A DNA stretch of 64,000 bases from Natronoarchaeum mannanilyticum (GCF_039522665.1 NZ_BAAADV010000007.1:248001-312000), one strand, 5' to 3'. Counted from the first letter of the stretch, positions 44,032 through 52,259 are shown. The notes: generated by a model not told the origin, from the letters alone. Numbers and translations are program-made.

Positions 44032-45318
44032 TCACTCGGTCGCTTTCTCGATCGCCTGGTCGAGGTCGGCGACGATGTCCTCGGGATCTTCGAGGCCGAC
44101 CGACAGGCGAACGAGGTCCGGCGTCGTGCCGCTGGCGATCTTTTCCTCCTCGGTGAGCTGCTGGTGGGTGGTGCTGGAGGGATGGATGATCAGCGTCTTC
44201 GCGTCACCGACGTTCGCGAGCAGGCTGGCGAGTTCGGTCGACTCGACGAGCTTGCGGCCGGCCTCCTCGCCCTCCGAGAGGCCGAAGGTGATCATGCCGC
44301 CGTATCCACCGTCCAGATACTCCGAGGCGGTCTCGTGGGTCTCGTGGTCCTCCAGCCCGGGGTAGGTCACCCACTCCACCTCGGGGTGGTCGTCGAGGTA
44401 CTCGGCGACGATCTGGGCGTTGTCGCAGTGGCGCTGGACGCGCAGGGGCAGCGTCTCTAGCTTCTGCAGGGTGACCCAGGCGTCGAAGGGGGCCTGCTGG
44501 TTGCCAAGATCGCGCATCGATCGGGCGCGAGCCGTGAACGCGAAGGCGGCCTCGCCGAACGTCTCGCGGAAGTTCAGCCCGTGGTAGGCGGGGTTGTCCT
44601 CGGCGATCTCCGCGTAGTCGCCCTCCTCCCAGGGGAACGAGCCGCCGTCGATCAGGACGCCGCCGACCGTCGAGCCGCTGCCGTGGATCCACTTCGTCGT
44701 CGAGTGCCAGACGAGGTCGGCGCCGTGCTCCAGCGGGTTGCAGAGGTACGGCGTCGCGAACGTGTTGTCGACCAGCAGCGGCGCGTCGTTCTCGTGGGCG
44801 ATCTCGGCGACGCGCTCGATGTCCGGCGTGACGAGCGCCGGGTTGCCGATGGTTTCGAGGTGGACGTAGGCGGTGTCCTCGTCGATCGCCTCCTCGTAGG
44901 CCTCGTAGTCGAGCGTGTCGACGAACCGCGTCTCGACGTTCCGCCGCGGCGCGGTGTGAGTGAAGTACGTGTACGTGCCGCCGTACAGCGACGACGCCGT
45001 TACGATGTTGTCGCCGGCCGAGGCCAGCGTGAACGTCGCCAGGTCCAGCGCCGCCATCCCGCTCGAGGTCGCGATGGCGCCGACGCCGCCCTCCAGCTCG
45101 GCGAGCCGGCTCTCTAACATCGCGTTCGTCGGGTTCATGATGCGGCTGTAGATGTTGCCCTTCTCTTCGAGGGCGAACAGCGACGCGGCGTGCTCGGCGT
45201 CGTCGAACACGTACGACGTCGTCTGGTAGATCGGCGGCGCCCGCGATCCGGTCGCCTCGTCCGGTTCCTGTCCCGCGTGTACGCTCTGGGTGTAGAATCC
45301 CGGTTCGTCGTCGCTCAT
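44032..45318 (-). CDS. metY: O-acetylhomoserine aminocarboxypropyltransferase (MetY)
   Basis: A 428-residue Cys/Met metabolism PLP enzyme. It starts GFYTQSVHAGQEPDEATGSRAPPIYQTTSYVFD, a MetY/MetZ signature, and has SSGMAALDLATFTLASAGD, the PLP Lys in HSTTKWIHGSGSTVGG near residue 209, LLVDNTFATPYLCNPL and the late LANVGDAKTLIIHPSSTTHQQL. It makes homocysteine from O-acetylhomoserine and sulfide. Length fits MetY (longer than MetB). A TATA box upstream predicts leaderless or near-leaderless expression. A homoserine acetyltransferase was not seen next to it. Confidence 0.92.
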   Translation of the reverse strand: MSDDEPGFYTQSVHAGQEPDEATGSRAPPIYQTTSYVFDDAEHAASLFALEEKGNIYSRIMNPTNAMLESRLAELEGGVGAIATSSGMAALDLATFTLASAGDNIVTASSLYGGTYTYFTHTAPRRNVETRFVDTLDYEAYEEAIDEDTAYVHLETIGNPALVTPDIERVAEIAHENDAPLLVDNTFATPYLCNPLEHGADLVWHSTTKWIHGSGSTVGGVLIDGGSFPWEEGDYAEIAEDNPAYHGLNFRETFGEAAFAFTARARSMRDLGNQQAPFDAWVTLQKLETLPLRVQRHCDNAQIVAEYLDDHPEVEWVTYPGLEDHETHETASEYLDGGYGGMITFGLSEGEEAGRKLVESTELASLLANVGDAKTLIIHPSSTTHQQLTEEEKIASGTTPDLVRLSVGLEDPEDIVADLDQAIEKATE

Positions 45319-45345
45319 AGTCACCCGAACCGTTTCGGCCCCGGG

Positions 45346-45355
45346 CAAATAAACC
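45346..45355 (-). promoter_or_regulatory. TATA box for metY
   Basis: The minus strand reads GGTTTATTTG, centred 32 bases from the metY ATG at 45318, the usual haloarchaeal promoter location. The rest of 45356-45516 shows no supportable feature. Confidence 0.55.
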
Positions 45356-45516
45356 CTTACGCGAACCTGTGGCGCCGGACAACGTCATTTGCCAGTATCT
45401 CGGAGCCGTCGGGGTTACGGACGAGCGGAGAACGGGGGACGCGTCGCTACCGGAGTCGTCGAACGAGTCGGCCGAGGGGGCTGATCGCCCGCGTCCGTTT
45501 CGGTCGACGCGCCGGC

Positions 45517-45825
45517 TCAGACCGTATCGATGGTGTCGGCCATCGGGGTCCGCTCGGCGTACAGCGAGTACGCGAGCGCGACGAAGCCGATCGCCGTGAA
45601 GACGCTCTGGACGGCGATGCTGGCGAGCAACCCGGCGCCGAGCAGCTGGTGGAGCCCCCCGCCGAAGAACGTCCCCATCGTGACCAGTCCGAGGCCGACG
45701 CTCAGCGACCGCAGCGCGGCGGAGTCGGTGCGCGCCGCGGCGCGGTGGGCGAGCAGGCTGATCGTCCCGCCGAACACGAGCGTCACGGTGTTGGCGATCA
45801 CGATGATGGCCGAAAGGTGATCCAC
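45517..45825 (-). CDS. Three-helix membrane protein, unknown
   Basis: A 102-residue protein with helices HLSAIIVIANTVTLVFGGTISLL, SLSVGLGLVTMGTFFGGGLHQL and LASIAVQSVFTAIGFVALAYSLY. It begins MDHLSAIIV from GTG at 45825; another GTG three codons upstream (45834) overlaps a perfect Shine-Dalgarno GGAGGTGATC, which argues for 45825 as the real start. The gene resembles haloarchaeal membrane proteins with a conserved HH/GGGLH loop of unknown function. The 200 bases upstream show no gene. Confidence 0.6.
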   Translation of the reverse strand: MDHLSAIIVIANTVTLVFGGTISLLAHRAAARTDSAALRSLSVGLGLVTMGTFFGGGLHQLLGAGLLASIAVQSVFTAIGFVALAYSLYAERTPMADTIDTV

Positions 45826-46033
45826 GCCGATCACCTCCGTCCGGGGCCGACTGTCGCGTTCGCTGCTCGGTTCGTCGACTCCTCGCGCGCCGCTGCTGGG
45901 CGTCGATCGCCCGCCGGCGCGGTCCGGGGGTCCGAGGGTCGGTGAGCTGGTGGCATGTCTGAGTGCACCTACCGACCTGTTCGACGGAAATGTACGTAAA
46001 GCGGCGTCGAGATTCCCAGTCGTTGAGAACGAG

Positions 46034-46699
46034 CTACTGTTCGATCTCCGGTTCGAGCTCGCTGTCGGCGTCCGGAAGGTCAGAGACGAACCGCTTGACG
46101 ACGCGCTCCTCGGCGCGGTGGAGCGTCTCGCTGCACGTCGACTTGGCGACGCCGACGGCCTCCGCCAGATCGGTCACCGAGCACCGCCGCGGCGTGTCGT
46201 AGTACCCCCGTTCGACGGCCTCGACGAGCAGTTCGCGCTGGCGATCGGTCAGCAGCCGGGAGCTGTCGACGCGCTCGCGGACGAACTCCACCTCGAAGGG
46301 AAGTCCAAAGGTTTCCAGTTGCTCGCCGAGCACCGAGAGCCGGTCGCGCGAGGCCGTCACGTCGACCGACGCGTCGCCGTCCTGGATGTCCATCGGCAGT
46401 TCGATCGGGACGCCGGACTCGCGAGCCGAAAACAGCAGGAGCGGGCGGGTCGTCTCGAACTGAACGAGCACCCGGTCCTCGCTGCCCTCCAGAATGTCGA
46501 CCGAGGTCAGCACCTCGTGGGCGTCCATCCCTTCCAGCACCGCGGCGGGGTCGGGCGCCGTGATCCTGACGAGCCCGAAGCCGGCGTCCTCGCCGGGCAT
46601 CGCGGCGAGCACTCTGAACGTCGCCTCGGGGAACTCGGTCGATACGTCCTTGATCCACGTTCCGTCGGGAAGCGTGACGGTGAGTCGTGCCTGTGTCAT
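46034..46699 (-). CDS. HTH-10 (bacterioopsin activator-type) regulator
   Basis: A 221-residue regulator. An N-terminal sensing domain (TQARLTVTLPDGTWIKDVSTEFPEATFRVLAAMPGEDAGFG, in parts) is followed from residue 155 by HTH-10: LTDRQRELLVEAVERGYYDTPRRCSVTDLAEAVGVAKSTCSETLHRAEERVVKRFV. This layout is that of DmsR/NarO-like regulators of haloarchaeal anaerobic metabolism, but the cysteine cluster of NarO is absent. It is divergent from a DUF2249 gene; two CGAAC-N2-GTTCG inverted repeats lie between them (46722 and 46873), suggesting that it controls the DUF2249 genes and itself. Confidence 0.85.
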   Translation of the reverse strand: MTQARLTVTLPDGTWIKDVSTEFPEATFRVLAAMPGEDAGFGLVRITAPDPAAVLEGMDAHEVLTSVDILEGSEDRVLVQFETTRPLLLFSARESGVPIELPMDIQDGDASVDVTASRDRLSVLGEQLETFGLPFEVEFVRERVDSSRLLTDRQRELLVEAVERGYYDTPRRCSVTDLAEAVGVAKSTCSETLHRAEERVVKRFVSDLPDADSELEPEIEQ

Positions 46700-46721
46700 G
46701 GGTTCGTCGCTCCGCGCCGCT

Positions 46722-46733
46722 CGAACGGGTTCG
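46722..46733. promoter_or_regulatory. CGAAC-N2-GTTCG inverted repeat near the HTH-10 gene
   Basis: CGAACGGGTTCG with arms CGAAC and GTTCG separated by GG. It lies 22 bases upstream of the HTH-10 ATG (46699), roughly where its promoter would be, consistent with autoregulation. It is the third copy of this motif in the window. Confidence 0.45.
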
Positions 46734-46872
46734 TCGCTCTGCATCGCTCGCTTCGCGCGTCGATCCCTCCGCAAGGCTGTCGGTGGCGTCGATACGGCGC
46801 CGACTGCGGCGAATGCGTCACCGATTGCGGCGGACGCGTCGTCGATCCTGTCGAACGCGTCACCGACCGCGT

Positions 46873-46884
46873 CGAACGTGTTCG
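46873..46884. promoter_or_regulatory. CGAAC-N2-GTTCG inverted repeat upstream of DUF2249 gene 2
   Basis: CGAACGTGTTCG with arms separated by GT; it ends 38 bases before the ATG of the DUF2249 gene at 46923. This spacing is almost the same as for the 36883 copy (40 bases) before the first DUF2249 gene, which makes a common regulator very likely. Confidence 0.55.
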
Positions 46885-46922
46885 GGACAATGCGGGTAGC
46901 GCGTCGGCCCGAACGATCGGGC

Positions 46923-47192
46923 ATGGAAGCGCTCGCAGACCGCGCCGTGGAGGCCGTCGACGCGCCGGCGTCGAGACCGCGGGAGACGCTCGACGTCCGC
47001 AACCTCGGACCGCCCAAGCCCCTCTCGGAGACGCTCGAACTGCTCCCGGAGCTGGACGACGAGACCGTCCTCGTCCAGCTGAACGATCGCGCGCCCCAGC
47101 ATCTGTATCCGAAGCTCGACGATCGCGGGTACGTCTACGACACCGTCGAACTCGACGACGCGACGGTGACGGCGATCTGGCGCGAGAGCTGA
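46923..47192 (+). CDS. DUF2249 domain protein
   Basis: An 89-residue DUF2249 protein: ETLDVRNLGPPKPLSETLELLPELDDETVLVQLNDRAPQHLYPKLDDRGYVYDTVELDD (in parts), with the PPKPLSETLELL helix and the NDRAPQHLYPKL motif. The ATG is preceded by a CGAAC-N2-GTTCG repeat and the AT-poor promoter region shared with the divergent HTH-10 gene. It faces the AhbC-like gene across 173 bases. DUF2249 proteins recur near nitrogen-oxide and heme-related genes in haloarchaea, which fits the surroundings here. Confidence 0.83.
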   Translation: MEALADRAVEAVDAPASRPRETLDVRNLGPPKPLSETLELLPELDDETVLVQLNDRAPQHLYPKLDDRGYVYDTVELDDATVTAIWRES

Positions 47193-47365
47193 GGCCGCCG
47201 GTCCCGCCGTTTGTTCTCGCTACGCGGTCCGTCATCGATCGGAAGTTACTCCCCGGAACACTAAAGGCCACCCGCCGTTCCTGCGCCGTGAGAATGGCTC
47301 GTCGAGCCGTCGCGACGCCGCTTCGGCGTCGATCCGAGAGTGCCGGCGCCGATCCGAGCGCGGCG

Positions 47366-48577
47366 TCAGTCCGAGGGCGCCGGCGGCGCGGACGGCTCGC
47401 CAGCGCGTTCGGCGTCGGTGAGATAGCACTGCGGATCGGGCGCGAACGGATCGTCGTGTTCGGCCAGCGCCCGCAGCCGCGAGCCGCCGCGGCAGATTTC
47501 CTGATACCGGCAGTCCGCGCAGCGGCCTTTGAGGTGTTTCTCGCGCTCGCGAAGTCGGGCGAGCAGCGGGTTGGACTCGTCCTCCCAGATGTCGCCGAAC
47601 GACCGGTCGCGCACGTTGCCGAGGCTGTACCCCTGCCAGAACTGCGTGAGGTGGACGTCGCCCTGATAGTCGACGTCCGCGACGCGCTCGCCGGTCGGAT
47701 CGCCGCCGTTGCGTCGCAGGTACCGGTAAATGCTGTCGGCTCGATCGTCGCCGAGTTCCTCGCGCGCGTACTCGACGAGGAAGCCGGCGTCGGCGTAGTT
47801 GCCGACCAGCAGCGTCTCGATCTCCTCGCCTCGCTCGCGGTACTCGCGGGTCATGTCGCAGAGCCGGCGCACCGCCGCGCGGCGCTCGTCGGTCGAGAGG
47901 TCCACGTCGCTGATGTCGGCGCCGCGGCCGCCGTAGTCGAGGTGGTAGAAGCAGAAGCGATCGACGCCGACGTCCGACAGCAGGTCGACGACGCCCTCCA
48001 GGTCCTCGGCGTTGTGGCGGGTGATCGTGTAGCGCAGCCCCGTCTTGAGGCCGACGTCGAGACAGGATCGGATGCCGTGGACCGCCTCCTCGAAGGCACC
48101 CTCCTTGCCGCGGAACTCGTCGTTGCGCTCGGGGAGCCCGTCGACCGAGACGCCGGCGTACGCGAGTCCGGCGTCGCGCAGCTCGCGGGCCCGATCTCGA
48201 TTCAGCAGGGTGCCGTTCGTGGAGAGCACGGGCCGGAGCCCGCGGTCGGCGGCGTACTCGACGAGTTCGGGGAGGTCCTGTCGGGCGAGCGGCTCGCCCC
48301 CCGAGAACAGCACGACAGGCGCGCCGTAGTCCGCGAGGTCGTCGAGCAGGTCCTTGCCCTCCTCGGTGGTCAGCTCGCCGGGCGCCGCGGCCGACTCGGC
48401 GCCGGCGTAGCAGTGCGCGCAGTGGAGGTTGCACTGCTTGGTGACGTTCCAAACCACGACCGGTCGACGCTGCTTCTCGTCGGTGATCTGGGGCTTTTTC
48501 GACTCGTCGGCGGCGTCGTAGCGCAGTCCGTCGCCCTCGGCGTCGAGGTCGCAGAGCAGTTTGCTGATCGAGATCAT
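47366..48577 (-). CDS. Radical SAM/SPASM protein, AhbC/NirJ-like
   Basis: A 403-residue radical SAM enzyme. The Fe-S cluster motif VTKQCNLHCAHCYAG (CxxxCxxC) is near residue 49, FSGGEPLARQDLPELVEYA follows, and the C-terminal SPASM-type cysteines lie in GRCADCRYQEICRGGSR with another Cys in PDPQCYLTD. Starting MISISKLLC, RYD..., the sequence reads like AhbC (12,18-didecarboxysiroheme deacetylase) and NirJ, which act in the siroheme-based heme b or heme d1 pathways: HLDYGGRGADIS and LTQFWQGYSLGNVRDRSFGDIW are close in style. Identity as AhbC, NirJ or a relative needs a tree. Two genes upstream in the same group lies an AhbD-like gene. Confidence 0.8.
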   Translation of the reverse strand: MISISKLLCDLDAEGDGLRYDAADESKKPQITDEKQRRPVVVWNVTKQCNLHCAHCYAGAESAAAPGELTTEEGKDLLDDLADYGAPVVLFSGGEPLARQDLPELVEYAADRGLRPVLSTNGTLLNRDRARELRDAGLAYAGVSVDGLPERNDEFRGKEGAFEEAVHGIRSCLDVGLKTGLRYTITRHNAEDLEGVVDLLSDVGVDRFCFYHLDYGGRGADISDVDLSTDERRAAVRRLCDMTREYRERGEEIETLLVGNYADAGFLVEYAREELGDDRADSIYRYLRRNGGDPTGERVADVDYQGDVHLTQFWQGYSLGNVRDRSFGDIWEDESNPLLARLREREKHLKGRCADCRYQEICRGGSRLRALAEHDDPFAPDPQCYLTDAERAGEPSAPPAPSD

Positions 48578-48581
48578 GATC

Positions 48582-48905
48582 TCACTCGTCCCACTCGTGC
48601 TGGCGGCGCTCGGTTCCGGACTCGGGCGTGACGTCTTCTCCCGGTTCGCCCAGCGAGTGCGTCGAGAAGCGGTGGATCTCCGAGGACTCGCAGACCCACA
48701 CGTCGTCGGCGAACCAGCCGAACAGCCGGCTGGCGTGCTCGTGGGCCTTCTCCGGCGTCGGCGCGCTGACGCTGCCGACGTGGCGCATGACTCCTCCGGC
48801 ATCCTCGCGAACGAACACGTCCCACTCGGGCAGCGGGTCGCCTCGCGGTTCCTCGCCCACGCGAGCGCGCGTCGACTTCTCCAACTGCGTCGATCCGTCG
48901 TCCAT
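48582..48905 (-). CDS. Htur_1727-type radical-SAM-associated small protein
   Basis: A 107-residue protein: a charged N-terminus, then WDVFVREDAGGVMRHVGSVSAPTPEKAHEHASRLFGWFADDVWVCESSEIHRFSTHSLG (in parts) and an acidic tail. The WDVFVRED...AHEHASRLF core resembles the PaaB-like fold and matches my memory of the Htur_1727 family, annotated elsewhere as a radical-SAM-partnered candidate RiPP. It is only 4 bases upstream of the AhbC-like gene on the same strand and divergent from the AhbD-like gene. Its role (substrate peptide, chaperone or subunit) is not known. A TATA box is at leaderless distance. Confidence 0.72.
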   Translation of the reverse strand: MDDGSTQLEKSTRARVGEEPRGDPLPEWDVFVREDAGGVMRHVGSVSAPTPEKAHEHASRLFGWFADDVWVCESSEIHRFSTHSLGEPGEDVTPESGTERRQHEWDE

Positions 48906-48924
48906 GTGGGGTCGAACGAACCCT

Positions 48925-48936
48925 CCTTAAATATCG
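48925..48936 (-). promoter_or_regulatory. TATA box for the Htur_1727-type gene and AhbC-like gene
   Basis: On the minus strand CGATATTTAAGG is a strong TATA element, centred about 25 bases from the Htur_1727-type ATG at 48905, so the pair starts leaderless. The rest of 48937-49051 is the upstream region of the divergent AhbD-like gene. Confidence 0.65.
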
Positions 48937-49051
48937 GTCGCGCTCGGTTTCAGAATCTGGGAACGGAAGGGGCCTACATTAGACGGGATCGCCAACGTCG
49001 CGAGTAGCGACGGCATCGCGGCGCGATCACCACGAACAGGAGGACATCACC

Positions 49052-50137
49052 GTGCACGTAGACACCGACCGCCGACCGCTCGTACTGATCTGGGAACTCA
49101 CGCAGGCCTGCGAGCTGGCCTGCGACCACTGCCGGGCCGACGCCGTGCCGGACCGGCATCCCGACGAACTGACGACCGAGGAGGGGAAGCGCCTGCTCGA
49201 CCAGACAGCCGAGTTCGCCGACAATCAGCTGATCGTGCTCTCGGGCGGTGACCCGCTGAAGCGCGACGACCTCGTCGAACTCGTCGACTACGGCACCGAC
49301 GCCGGGCTGAACGTCTCGCTGACGCCCAGCGGCACGCGATCGCTGACCCGCGACCGGCTGGCCGACCTCGCTGACGCCGGACTCAAGCGAATGGCGCTCA
49401 GCCTCGACGGCGGCTCGGCCGACACCCACGACGCGTTCCGCGGCGAGGCCGGCAGCTTCGACGAGACGATCCAGGCGGCCGAGGACGCGCGCGATCTGGA
49501 CATCCCGCTACAGATCAACACCACCGTCTGCGCCGAGACGGTCGACCGGCTCCCAGAGATCCGCGACCGCGTCCGCGAGCTCGGCGCGGTACTCTGGAGC
49601 GTGTTCTTCCTCGTCCCGGTGGGCAGAGGTGCCGCGCTCGATCCCGTCTCGCCCGGGCGATCGGAGGACGTGATGGCGTGGCTCCACGGCGTCGCCGACG
49701 AGGCGCCGTTCGGCGTCAAGACGACCGAGGCGCCCCACTACCGCCGCGTCGGCATCCAGCAGGCTGAAAGCGACGACTCCGGCCCCCGGCGCCGCGGCGG
49801 CATCACGGCCGGCGACGGGTTCGCGTTCGTCAGCCACGTCGGCGAGGTGTACCCCTCGGGGTTCCTGCCCGAGTCGGCCGGCAACGTCCGCGACGAGTCC
49901 GTCGTCGACATCTACCGCGATTCGGAGCTGTTCGAGCGCCTGCGCAACGCGGACGAACTGCGCGGGAAGTGCGGCGCCTGCCCGTACCGGAACGTCTGCG
50001 GCGGCAGCCGCTCGCGAGCGTACGCGACGACCGGCGACCCACTCGAAAGCGACCCGCTCTGTCCGTTCGTCCCCGAGGAGTACGACGGCCCGCTGCCGTG
50101 GGAACGCGCCGACGCGAAGGGCGTGCAGGAGTCCTGA
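49052..50137 (+). CDS. Radical SAM/SPASM protein, AhbD-like (TIGR04053-type)
   Basis: A 361-residue protein from GTG. The cluster motif LTQACELACDHCRADAV gives CxxxCxxC at residues 19-26, LIVLSGGDPLKRDDLVELVDYG follows, and the SPASM cysteines are in GKCGACPYRNVCGGSRSRAYATTGDPLESDPLCPF. FFLVPVGRGAALDPVSPGRSEDVMAWLHG and FAFVSHVGEVYPSGFLPESAGNVRDESVVDIY are typical of the AhbD-like heme synthase group, which converts Fe-coproporphyrin III to heme; a related haloarchaeal group is often partnered with Htur_1727 proteins. I cannot separate the two without a tree. Divergent from the small protein. Confidence 0.8.
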   Translation: MHVDTDRRPLVLIWELTQACELACDHCRADAVPDRHPDELTTEEGKRLLDQTAEFADNQLIVLSGGDPLKRDDLVELVDYGTDAGLNVSLTPSGTRSLTRDRLADLADAGLKRMALSLDGGSADTHDAFRGEAGSFDETIQAAEDARDLDIPLQINTTVCAETVDRLPEIRDRVRELGAVLWSVFFLVPVGRGAALDPVSPGRSEDVMAWLHGVADEAPFGVKTTEAPHYRRVGIQQAESDDSGPRRRGGITAGDGFAFVSHVGEVYPSGFLPESAGNVRDESVVDIYRDSELFERLRNADELRGKCGACPYRNVCGGSRSRAYATTGDPLESDPLCPFVPEEYDGPLPWERADAKGVQES

Positions 50138-50408
50138 CGGTACGCGGAACACCCCGAGTCGCGAAAAATTGTTCGAGGTCGGGGGACCGACCAGACATGC
50201 CTACCTACGCCGCTGCCGTCCCGGACCACGATGGGGGTGTGGCGTGACGGGCGTGCTGGCGATCGACCAGCGACCGGAGGTATGGACTCGGAGAGGAACA
50301 GCCCCGGCCCCGCGTACTGCGGGATTTTAACCGATCGCCCCTCGGTTGCGTCACGACGCTCGCAGCGAGACCGAATCCGATAAGGGCCGTCGGGAGTAGT
50401 GTCGACCA

Positions 50409-51254
50409 ATGCGAGTCGAACAGTTGGGCGAGGGCCAGCCCGAACTGGCGATCGTCGGCGGGATCCACGGCGACGAGCCGTCGGGTGTGAGCGCGGTCGA
50501 ACGTCTTATCGAGGCGTCGCCGCCGGTCGAGAAACCGGTTCTGCTGGTGATCGCCAACGAGCGCGCGATCGAGGCCGGCGAGCGCTACCTCGACGCCGAT
50601 CTCAACCGGTCGTTCCCCGGCGATCCGGAGTCCGAGGCTTACGAGGAGCGGCTGGCTTACGAACTCAGCGAGCGCCTGGCAGGGACGACGGCGCTGGCGA
50701 TGCACGCGACACAGTCCCACCCCGAGCCGTTCCTCGTCGCCGACCGCGTCGACGATCTTGTCGAGCGCCTGGGCCGGACGCTGCCGGTCGACGCCGTCGT
50801 CGACACCGGCGAGTTCATCCAGGGACGGCTGTTCCGGTCGGTTCGGACGGTCGAAGTCGAGAGCGGGCTGCAGGGGAGCGAGCGGGCGGCCGACGCGGCG
50901 ATCGGGATCGTGATCGCGTTCCTGGAGGAGATGGGCGCGCTGGCGGGTGAGACCGCGGACGACCTCCGCGAGCGGTTCGGCGTCGCGTCGAGTTCGGCGT
51001 CCGAATCGGTCCCGGTGTTCCGGCTGACCCGCTCGGTACCGAAGACTGGGACCGGCGACCACCTCGTCTCGGCGAACAACTTCGAGCTCGTCGACGCCGG
51101 CGATCGGTTCGCGAGCGCCGACGGGACGCCGATGGTCGCCGACGAGTCGTTCTATCCCGTGTTGCTCTCGGCCGAGGGGTACGACGAGATCTTCGGCTAC
51201 GCGGCCCAGAAGATCGCGGAGCTCCCTCGTGAGCGACCGGACAACGCGGAGTGA
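50409..51254 (+). CDS. Succinylglutamate desuccinylase/aspartoacylase family protein
   Basis: A 281-residue zinc carboxypeptidase-like deacylase. Metal ligands: His and Glu in IVGGIHGDEPSGVSAVERL, and the second His in ALAMHATQSHPEPF; the arginine-containing DADLNRSFPGDPES is the substrate loop. It probably removes acyl groups from an amino acid or cofactor. The ATG at 50409 follows CCGATAAGG about 28 bases upstream. The 271-base stretch 50138-50408 contains that promoter and a 16-codon ATG frame, but no supported gene. Confidence 0.82.
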   Translation: MRVEQLGEGQPELAIVGGIHGDEPSGVSAVERLIEASPPVEKPVLLVIANERAIEAGERYLDADLNRSFPGDPESEAYEERLAYELSERLAGTTALAMHATQSHPEPFLVADRVDDLVERLGRTLPVDAVVDTGEFIQGRLFRSVRTVEVESGLQGSERAADAAIGIVIAFLEEMGALAGETADDLRERFGVASSSASESVPVFRLTRSVPKTGTGDHLVSANNFELVDAGDRFASADGTPMVADESFYPVLLSAEGYDEIFGYAAQKIAELPRERPDNAE

Positions 51255-51300
51255 CGCCGACGCTCGGGCGGCGGAACGACGCCGGAATGCGGGCGAATCC

Positions 51301-51750
51301 TCAGTTCTCGTCGGGCGCGAACTCCACCAGCGTCAGGTCCCGATCCAGCATGCAGTGGTCGTGGGGCGGCTCGCCGACGATCTCGTCGATCCGGCGCTCG
51401 TCGTCGAAGTCGACGCCGTCGGGTTCGCAGAACTCGTGGCTCGGACACTCGGTGTGCGGGCACGGGCCTTCGAGGCTGACCTTCGAGCCCGCGTAGGCGT
51501 TCCGCGCCGAGACGTTCGCGCGGACCGACGCGGGTTCGACCTCGACGGCCGTGACGCCGCCGTCGTGCATCGCGCAGTCGAGCACCTGCGCGTTGTCCCG
51601 CACCGACGTCACCTCGTACTTTACTCCCTCGGAGAGATTCAGACACTGGCTGCGGTACGGACAGCCCTCGCAGCCGCTGGCCTCGCCGTGGTAGACGAAC
51701 TGCTCGCCCGGTTCGGCGAGCCGCGTTCCGATGAGCGTCACCTGCCCCAT
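51301..51750 (-). CDS. UPF0179 family cysteine-rich protein
   Basis: A 149-residue protein. Cysteine motifs: CEGCPYRSQC (near residue 27), LDCAMHDGG, and PCPHTECPSHEFCEPDG near residue 95; another Cys in PHDHCMLD. The pattern suggests a Zn or Fe-S binding protein. UPF0179 is archaeal, function unknown, and the GEQFVYHGEASGC and KVSLEGPCPHTECPSHEFCEP segments fit it. It converges on the desuccinylase gene. The ATG at 51750 is the sole good start. Confidence 0.85.
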   Translation of the reverse strand: MGQVTLIGTRLAEPGEQFVYHGEASGCEGCPYRSQCLNLSEGVKYEVTSVRDNAQVLDCAMHDGGVTAVEVEPASVRANVSARNAYAGSKVSLEGPCPHTECPSHEFCEPDGVDFDDERRIDEIVGEPPHDHCMLDRDLTLVEFAPDEN

Positions 51751-51823
51751 GCGTTCCCGTAGCGAGGCGGGCCGAATACGCCTTTCGGGCCGAGGTGTGC
51801 GGAGCGGCGCCGTCTCAGTCCGC

Positions 51824-52210
51824 TCACCCGGTCAGTTCGTCGAGCTTCTCGAAGTACTCCTCGCGGGGAATCTGATACAGATCGCGGTAGTCGATTTCGC
51901 CCTCGGCGAACCGTTCGGCGAGGTCGACGGCCCCCGCGACGGCGTCGGCGCGGTCCTCGTAGCTGTCGGCCGAGCGCTCCACGTCGGGTTCGAGGTAGAG
52001 CGTGACGTTCCACGCCGTGCCGGACTCGACCGGATCCGATCGAGCGGGACGTCGCGAGGGCCGCCCGCTCGTGAGGTAGATCGTCGGCATGCACTCGGGC
52101 GGAAAGGACTGCGAGTCGAACACGTCCGGGCGGTAGGCCAGCACGCTCCGCCCGTCGGACTCGTCGTTCCAGACCACCCAGTCGTCGGGCAGATCGTCGT
52201 AGTCGGTCAC
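51824..52210 (-). CDS. DUF5820-like haloarchaeal protein
   Basis: A 128-residue acidic protein from GTG: TDYDDLPDDWVVWNDESDGRSVLAYRPDVFDSQSFPPECMPTIYLTSG at the start, SGTAWNVTLYLEPDVERS in the middle and REEYFEKLDELTG at the end. It resembles DUF5820, a small haloarchaeal family with no known role. The Arg/Pro-rich GRPSRRPARSDP insert is variable. The in-frame upstream extension of nine residues was rejected since the GTG gives the conserved TDYDDLP start. Confidence 0.66.
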   Translation of the reverse strand: MTDYDDLPDDWVVWNDESDGRSVLAYRPDVFDSQSFPPECMPTIYLTSGRPSRRPARSDPVESGTAWNVTLYLEPDVERSADSYEDRADAVAGAVDLAERFAEGEIDYRDLYQIPREEYFEKLDELTG

Positions 52211-52259
52211 GGCCGGGAGTACTCGTCGGGGCGTCAAAAGCGGTTCGCGACGCCGTCGC

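Noticed and set aside
47366-48577. Interpretation of the AhbC-like protein as a pseudo-radical-SAM without an Fe-S cluster
   Set aside because: The CxxxCxxC motif (CNLHCAHC) is intact.
50197-50247. A 16-codon ATG frame (MPTYAAAVPDHDGGVA) after the AhbD-like gene
   Set aside because: No promoter or Shine-Dalgarno and no RiPP-like leader/core; treated as chance.
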